Shown here piece by piece: positions 59,317-64,000 of a stretch of 64,000 nt of DNA (position 1 is its first letter; each line of letters begins with the position of its first letter). A program made the translations under genes and the position numbers. The stretch is from Streptomyces klenkii (GTDB taxonomy: Bacteria; Actinomycetota; Actinomycetes; Streptomycetales; Streptomycetaceae), in assembly GCF_003626645.1 (NCBI RefSeq), contig NZ_RBAM01000001.1, positions 496,001 through 560,000 of the forward strand. Direction: 5' to 3'. The notes beneath the pieces are model-generated. The model did not search any database, was not told the origin of the DNA, and was given only the letters and a program-made list of their open reading frames with translations.

Positions 59317-60081
59317 CTACTCGGGTCGCCGACGCGCGAGATGGACGATGATGTCGGCGGCGATCTCGACCGTCTCGGGCAGGACCCGCGTGATCGCGTC
59401 GTACGCCTGCTGGCGCCTTGATTGCGGCAGTTGGAGATACGCCGAGACGGTCGACAGGTAGCCAACGTAGCCAGGAGCGCTCATCGTCAAGCGCCGCGTG
59501 ACGACGGCCTGCTGAACGTCGAGGAACCACGGAGACCGTTGCAGCTCCGTACCCGGCCACTGCATCTCCTCATCCGGAGCAGTCCCGTCGGGAGACGGAA
59601 CCTCATCGGTTTCCAGGAACGGCGCCCGTGCCGCGCGCGCAGAATCCTCGACAGTTGGGTCAGCCAGCTGAACCGGGCCACCGAATGAGGCGAACACACC
59701 CTCCGGCTCCAGCAGCGCGGCCACTCGTGACCACCGATCCTCCGGGCGTGTCCAATGCAGGGCTGCCGCCGCATAGACCAACCCATAGGTTTCACCTGGC
59801 TGCAGGTCCTCAAACGCGGCCCGCACGGTCGTCACGTTCGCGGGCACGGTCTTGTTCAGCTCGGCGAGCATGGCGGCGTCGGGCTCCGTCGCCGTGACCG
59901 TGACCCCGTGCTCAGCGAACAGGCGGGTTGCTTTGCCTGTCCCCGCACCGATCTCCAGGGCCGTCCGAACCGGCCGGCCCGCGTACGTCATCACCAAGTC
60001 GAAGAGCTCTTCGGGATACCCCGGCCGGAACCTTTCGTAGGCTTCCGCGATCGCGCCGAAGCTCAGTGCACGAGCAGACAT
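59317..60081 (-). CDS. class I SAM-dependent methyltransferase
   Basis: 254 residues from ATG 60081, preceded by AGGA. FGAIAEAYERFRPGYPEELF leads into the SAM motif TALEIGAGTGKATRLFAEHG, then VTVTATEPDAAMLAELNK and VYAAAALHWTRPEDRW, the pattern of UbiE/trans-aconitate-like methyltransferases acting on small molecules. The substrate is unknown. The gene is bracketed by 37-bp direct repeats about 970 bases apart and lies next to an IS5 transposase, so it may have moved as a cassette. Confidence 0.85.
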   Translation of the reverse strand: MSARALSFGAIAEAYERFRPGYPEELFDLVMTYAGRPVRTALEIGAGTGKATRLFAEHGVTVTATEPDAAMLAELNKTVPANVTTVRAAFEDLQPGETYGLVYAAAALHWTRPEDRWSRVAALLEPEGVFASFGGPVQLADPTVEDSARAARAPFLETDEVPSPDGTAPDEEMQWPGTELQRSPWFLDVQQAVVTRRLTMSAPGYVGYLSTVSAYLQLPQSRRQQAYDAITRVLPETVEIAADIIVHLARRRPE

Positions 60082-60140
60082 GCCGAGCATCCTGGCACGA
60101 TCGGGGCAAACAGCGCTTGGCAATACTCAGTGGCTTGGCC

Positions 60141-60177
60141 TTCCGATCTCGAGAGGTGTCGGTCGAGCGGGAGTCTC
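60141..60177. repeat. 37-bp direct repeat, copy 2
   Basis: TTCCGATCTCGAG, then AGGTGTCGGTCGAGCGG and GAGTCTC; differs from copy 1 in three positions. It lies between the methyltransferase start and the IS5 transposase. After both copies a similar TGCC(T/G)GGCATGA sequence appears, so the similarity extends weakly past the 37 bases. Confidence 0.8.
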
Positions 60178-60213
60178 GATCGGATGACTCCGGCAGATGC
60201 CTGGCATGAAAGC

Positions 60214-60269
60214 AGGGCCTCTTGGTAGCTCGAAGGGTGTCTACGCCAACAAGCAGTCCAGAAGGCCCT
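60214..60269. repeat. inverted repeat directly before the transposase start
   Basis: AGGGCCTCTTGG at 60214-60225 and CCAGAAGGCCCT at 60258-60269 are complementary in ten of twelve positions around a 32-base loop. It may be the remnant of another IS end or a hairpin that limits transposase read-in. Confidence 0.5.
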
Positions 60270-60270
60270 G

Positions 60271-61188
60271 TTGTCGCAGTTCTACGCCTTCGCGGAGGCA
60301 GGGTCCACTTCGGCCGCCCTCGTGTGTGACTGCCTCGCTCACCGGTTCGGGAACGCCGGCGACCACGGGGCGCGCGAGCGCCGCTACCCGACGGACATGT
60401 CCGACGCCGAGTGGACGGCGGTGCGGCCGCTGCTGCCGATGCCGGCCTGGCTGCGAGGCCGGGGCGGACAGCCGGAGGCCCACTGCCACCGCGCGATGTT
60501 GGACGCGATCCGCTACCAGGTCGACAACGGGACGAAGTGGCGGGCGATGCCAGCCGACTTCCCGCCGTGGGACCGGGTCTACGCGTTCTTCCGCCGCTGG
60601 CGCGACCACGGTCTGGTCCGCGAGTTCCACGACCGGCTGCGTGGAAAGGTCCGGGAGAAGGCGGGGCGGGAGCCGGAGCCGAGCGCGGGCGTGATCGACT
60701 CCCAGTCGGTCAAGGCGGACGCCGTCGTCGGCGCCGACAGCCGGGGCTTCGACGGCGGCAAGCTGATCAACGGCCGCAAGCGCCACGTGGTGGTCGATAC
60801 CCTCGGCCTGCTGCTGGGGGTGATGGTCACCTCGGCGGACATCGGCGACCGCGCCGCCGCCCACGTCCTGCTCGCCCGGGTCGCCGCCGCGTACCACCGG
60901 TTGGCCCTGGTTTGGGCCGACGGCGGCTACACCGGCAGGCTCGTCGAGTACAGCCTCACCGTCCTCGCCCTGGTCCTGGCGATCGTCAAGCGCAGTGACG
61001 ACATGCGCGGCTTCGTCGTGCTGCCCGAGCGCTGGATCGTGGAGCGGTTCTTTGCCCACCTGATGCGAAGCCGCCGCCTGGTGCGCGACTTCGAGCGATC
61101 CACCACCAGCGCGGAGGCGATGGTCTACTGGTCCGCGACGATGCTCATGACCCGTCGCTTTGCCCGGCCACGGCCTTCGCGAGCGTGA
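60271..61188 (+). mobile_element. IS5-family transposase
   Basis: 305 residues from TTG 60271; the conserved family start is nearer ERRYPTDMSDAEWTAVRPLL, so the first 35 residues may come from read-in sequence. The DDE residues lie in GVIDSQSVKAD, ALVWADGGYTG and RWIVERFFAHLM. GKLINGRKRHVVVDTLGLLL and the C-terminal YWSATMLMTRRFAR are typical of the common Streptomyces IS5 group. The catalytic part looks complete. I could not define terminal inverted repeats or a target duplication by eye. Its 3' end overlaps the convergent gene by 44 bases. Confidence 0.9.
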
Positions 61189-61690
61189 ACCGGCCCGGCG
61201 CCGGCTCGACCAGCCACCCGCGAGCTGTCAGCCGCTTCGCCTTCGACCGCAACGCCTCGATCTTCGCAGGCACCGGATCCAGGCCGAAGCAGCCGGCCAT
61301 CTCCTGGCAGGTCAGCGGTCCCTGGCCGAGACGGTCTCGGTCCGCGAGAACCTGCACGATGCGCTGATAGTCCGCCGACAGCGCCGACCAGGCCAGGCCC
61401 GCACGCCACATCGGTACCACCGATTTGGACTTCGCCGCCTCCGAAGGTGCAGGCAGCGCGGGCGGTTCACCACGATCCGACGGCTCCTCGGAGGCGCCCG
61501 GGTCGCCGGCGTCGCCTTCGCCCGGGGACAGCACCTCGTCGACGCGTGAACGGGCGATGACCCACTCGTTCCACTCCCGCTCGGCCACGACCAGCTCGGC
61601 CTGGATACGGTCGGCCTCCTCCCGCAGGTCGTCCATACGACGGCGAGCGGTCAGCTCGCGCTGTTCCAGCAGCCCCACGACCGACGGCAT
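61145..61690 (-). CDS. coiled-coil/winged-helix protein convergent with the transposase
   Basis: 181 residues. The N-terminal 55 residues are strongly helical and charged (RRMDDLREEADRIQAELVVA), like a coiled coil. An acidic Pro/Glu linker follows, then a winged-helix-like domain with DYQRIVQVLADRDRLGQGPL and KRLTARGWLVEPAPGRFTLA. I recall similar genes beside IS transposases in Streptomyces, but no function is known to me. The 44-base tail overlap with the transposase gene suggests that the two travel together. A DNA-binding or regulatory role is inferred. Confidence 0.7.
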   Translation of the reverse strand: MPSVVGLLEQRELTARRRMDDLREEADRIQAELVVAEREWNEWVIARSRVDEVLSPGEGDAGDPGASEEPSDRGEPPALPAPSEAAKSKSVVPMWRAGLAWSALSADYQRIVQVLADRDRLGQGPLTCQEMAGCFGLDPVPAKIEALRSKAKRLTARGWLVEPAPGRFTLAKAVAGQSDGS

Positions 61691-61881
61691 CCCCGACCTC
61701 CACCAGAGCGACGACTCGACACCTCACCACTCTCCGAAACCGCCGACCCCATGCCTGAACAGCGGAAACGCAGCCCTCAAGCCCGGAAAGACAACAGCCG
61801 CTGACGGGCCACAGACCAGACTGAAGGCTGCCCTCACATCCGCTGAGCCGCGAAGGGTCAGGGAGAAACAGATGCACTCCT

Positions 61882-61900
61882 GGCCGCCGGAAAGGCGGCC
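61882..61900 (-). terminator. stem-loop after the GerW gene
   Basis: GGCCGCC, five bases, GGCGGCC: a perfect 7-bp GC stem three bases beyond the stop of the GerW-type gene, which is on the minus strand. Confidence 0.6.
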
Positions 61901-61903
61901 TGC

Positions 61904-62335
61904 TCACCCAAGACGGTGCTTGGTAAGGCGACGCGCGAGGAGTGGGACGGCGGTGCCTGCCAAGAGAGCGGCGATCGGTATCGCGACGTCCACCCAGGGA
62001 TTCCGGAGCGGCTTGTACACGGCGGTGCCGTCCTTGATCTCGATGAAGCCGCGGGGCCGGGCCATGACTCCTCCGCCTCCTCCACCTTCGCCGTTCATCG
62101 CTGCTCCGGCCTTGCGCCCCGCACCACCCCCGAAGCCGAAGCCGAAGCCGATGCCGACCTCGGCGACCGGGATGACAGTGATGCCCTCGGCGGTGACGGG
62201 CTCGCCGTACACGATCGTCTTCGAAACCCGGCTCCCGAGCTCGTCAGCCAGACGCTCCATCAGGGCGGCGGGGGCGTGGGTAGCGGGCGTGTTCACGGCC
62301 GGGGCAGGCCGGTTGGTGTCGTGCGGGGCAGCCAT
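61904..62335 (-). CDS. GerW/YtfJ-family sporulation protein
   Basis: 143 residues from ATG 62335, with GGAG six bases upstream. MERLADELGSRVSKTIVYGE, then GITVIPVAEVGIGFGFGFGG and VMARPRGFIEIKDG are the GerW/YtfJ pattern, with a Gly-rich loop in the middle. A hydrophobic segment near the C-terminus (WVDVAIPIAALLAGTAVPLL) may anchor it in the membrane. In Bacillus, GerW is needed for normal spore germination; Streptomyces have several paralogues of unclear role. It is transcribed alone. Confidence 0.85.
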   Translation of the reverse strand: MAAPHDTNRPAPAVNTPATHAPAALMERLADELGSRVSKTIVYGEPVTAEGITVIPVAEVGIGFGFGFGGGAGRKAGAAMNGEGGGGGGVMARPRGFIEIKDGTAVYKPLRNPWVDVAIPIAALLAGTAVPLLARRLTKHRLG

Positions 62336-62491
62336 CGATGTCTCCTTCGGTGCTGTGTGCGGCGATGCCGAGGTAACGCCCACGCCGGACTCGCCGCCCT
62401 CCACGGACTCATCTTCAACACCCTGGCAGCCGCAGCAGGAGACCTGCCGGCGTGCGGTTGTTGCTCCCGCCGGACAATTCTCCGGATGCGG

Positions 62492-63415
62492 TCAGCGCCG
62501 GGAACGGGAGCCGTCCTGGAGCGCGCCGAGCACGGCCTCGGCCATGGCCCGTTCGCCGTTGGCATTGGGATGGACGGCGACGGCCGGGCGAGTGGGCCGG
62601 GTGAAGAGGCCTTCGACGTAGCGGTCGTCGAACGGCCGGCAGGCGTCGTGGCCGGTGGTGACGGCCGTGGTATCGACGTAGAGGGCGTCGTGCGTGTCCG
62701 CCTCGCTCAGCAGCATGGCGTTGAGGCTGTGCAGGACGCCGCGCAGGTAGGGCTGGTCGCCGTCGGCGACGCGCAGGGACTGGCGGCAGCCTTCGGTGTC
62801 GTCGCCGATCACCTCCGGGTAACCGACGAGTGCGACGCGAGCGTGCGGGGCCCGCTGGTGAATGGCAGTGAGGACGTCGGCGACCTTCGACGCAGTGCTG
62901 TCGATGCGCTGCTGGAGCTCGTCGGTGCCGCCTTGTGCGTAGCGCCGCTCACAAGGGTTGCCGCGGGGGACTGGTGTGCCCAAGGGAGTCGTACACAGGA
63001 GAATGATCTCGCCGAACATGATGTCGTTGCCGCCGATGCCCACGGTGACGAGAGTGGTGTCAGGGCTGAGCGCGTCGAGCTGAGCGGGGTTGCCCATCCC
63101 CTGCTGCGGCTCCCACATGTCGTCCGTCTTGGCGCCGCTGCAACTGACGTCGGTGAAGTCCGTGATGCCCAGCGCTGTGCGCGTGAGGGAGGGGTAGTCG
63201 GCGTCGGACCGGGCGCACCTCAGGTGCACCTGGCGGGGGACGAGAGGTCCGGAGGTGAAGGAGTCGCCCAGAGCGACGTAGCGTTCGCCGACCGCGGCGG
63301 CTGGGGACGGTGTGGCAGATGCGGGGGTAACGACCCCCGCTCCCAGCACCGCGGTGACACCGAGCGCGGCGAGGGTTGCCCGGACTCTGCTCCGATTCCG
63401 GCGTTGCATGTGCAT
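62492..63415 (-). CDS. secreted SGNH/GDSL lipase-esterase
   Basis: 307 residues with a signal peptide (RRNRSRVRATLAALGVTAVL, cleavage near PASATP). SGNH blocks: YVALGDSFTSG with Ser52, CSGAKTDD, the oxyanion GIGGNDIMFG and the His in VAVHPNANGE. The Asp usually three residues before that His is not there, as in some Streptomyces esterases that do without it. Six Cys suggest three disulphides, normal for secreted actinobacterial lipases of this group. The start is ATG 63415; ATG 63409 is also possible. The gene stands alone. Confidence 0.9.
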   Translation of the reverse strand: MHMQRRNRSRVRATLAALGVTAVLGAGVVTPASATPSPAAAVGERYVALGDSFTSGPLVPRQVHLRCARSDADYPSLTRTALGITDFTDVSCSGAKTDDMWEPQQGMGNPAQLDALSPDTTLVTVGIGGNDIMFGEIILLCTTPLGTPVPRGNPCERRYAQGGTDELQQRIDSTASKVADVLTAIHQRAPHARVALVGYPEVIGDDTEGCRQSLRVADGDQPYLRGVLHSLNAMLLSEADTHDALYVDTTAVTTGHDACRPFDDRYVEGLFTRPTRPAVAVHPNANGERAMAEAVLGALQDGSRSRR

Positions 63416-64000
63416 CTCCTGTGCTCAAAGGGGGGTTCTGTTCCTAGCGGTGTCCAAGAGTTGAGTGCAGTGGAGTAGGGCGTCAATCAACGGCTGTGCG
63501 CAACAGCCCGGTTCCGGACGGCCGATGGGCTGGGCTTGACGACTCGCCGCCGGGGTGTCAGTTCCGGGCGGCAGAGTGGATACCGATCCGGCCGGTCAGA
63601 CCATGCTCGCCATGACGGTGACGATGACGTCGCCGAGGAAGACCCGCCGAGTAATCCGAGCCGTTGCGCCGGCGCCAGCCCTTCGACCTTTTGACGGTGC
63701 AGGTCAGGAGGCACGGCCAAGCATGGGCAGCTGCCGCGATACGGCTGAGCCCGGCGTGGGCTCAGCCGCTCAGCTGATCAAGATCGTGGCTGAGCGTCCA
63801 TCTGTCCCTGGTCGGTGACTGTGGCTCAAGCCGCCAGCGGTTCCGGACTGTCCCCGCGCACGAGCTCCGCCATGGCCCGCACAGTCTCCACCGACCACAC
63901 AGGCCGGACCACCCCTGCGCCCGACAGGTAACAGGGTGGCCCGGTTTTGTTTGCGGTTGTTGTACTCGGCCTTCCCGCTGCGCAGGTTGAGGAGGGCTGC
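63416..64000. other. end of window, no well-supported gene
   Basis: 585 bases. The first part is the promoter side of the lipase gene. A minus-strand frame open from the window edge stops at 63826 and ends with VRAMAELVRGDSPEPLAA, which reads like a genuine C-terminus; it could be the tail of a gene outside the window, but there is no family evidence. Other frames look random. Confidence 0.25.

Noticed and set aside
60241..61059. Minus-strand 272-codon frame opposite the transposase
   Set aside because: Antisense shadow; DDE motifs are on the plus strand.
63555..63818. 87-codon plus-strand frame near the window end
   Set aside because: No family features and no ribosome site; probably random.

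Overview
The window is high-GC DNA with densely packed, often overlapping genes (ATGA and GTGA junctions), GTG and TTG starts, a TTA codon in one pathway regulator, GerW/YtfJ and DUF6083-type proteins, and several secondary-metabolite genes. This fits a Streptomyces or close relative, in an accessory, biosynthesis-rich chromosome region. Everything here is read by eye from sequence; family names come from recognised motifs, not from searches.

Layout. 1-2181: the end of a lasso-peptide cluster (cyclase C, cut by the window edge, then B1 and B2). 2324-3970: a DGPF/YCII protein and an ECF42-type sigma factor with a matching promoter. 4070-6429: a SnoaL-like protein and an alpha/beta hydrolase, divergent from a TetR regulator, with a 24-bp palindrome between them. 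6501-21999: a minus-strand operon of seven mostly large, beta-rich proteins, including a DUF6603-like protein, a glycine-rich adhesin-like protein and a 958-residue protein with an HExxH zinc-peptidase motif. 22770-26583: a broken lipase gene, a small secreted peptide, a VOC protein, a TetR/DUF6463 pair and a secreted PHB-depolymerase-like esterase. 26811-28316: a 47-residue acidic peptide gene overlapping a PIMT-type O-methyltransferase, a layout like the imiditide (aspartimide) RiPPs. 28472-31460: a P450, then an XRE-TPR regulator divergent from a 63-residue exported peptide carrying two DIDWP motifs, which together look like a peptide-signalling pair.

31545-57344 is an NRPS-like gene cluster. 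It has a LysR regulator with a TTA codon, two related free-standing adenylation enzymes at either end, a C-PCP-TE protein, a CGNR regulator and MFS exporter, a free PCP, a C-A-PCP NRPS, an SDR, a ProA-like reductase, free ACPs, a TrpB-like PLP enzyme, two BtrH-like acyltransferases (one fused to an ACP), an AMP ligase/PLP decarboxylase/ACP trio, two acyl-CoA-dehydrogenase-fold enzymes, a PPTase and a flavin reductase. My reading is that an amino acid is loaded on a carrier, decarboxylated, modified while bound, capped or joined to other amino acids, and then released by the TE or a BtrH-like enzyme. The product is unknown to me.

57436-64000 is a decayed, mobile-element-rich margin: a deleted serA remnant, a DUF6083 gene, a methyltransferase between two near-identical 37-bp direct repeats, an IS5-family transposase with its convergent partner, then a GerW gene and a secreted SGNH lipase. 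I saw no rRNA, tRNA or CRISPR array.
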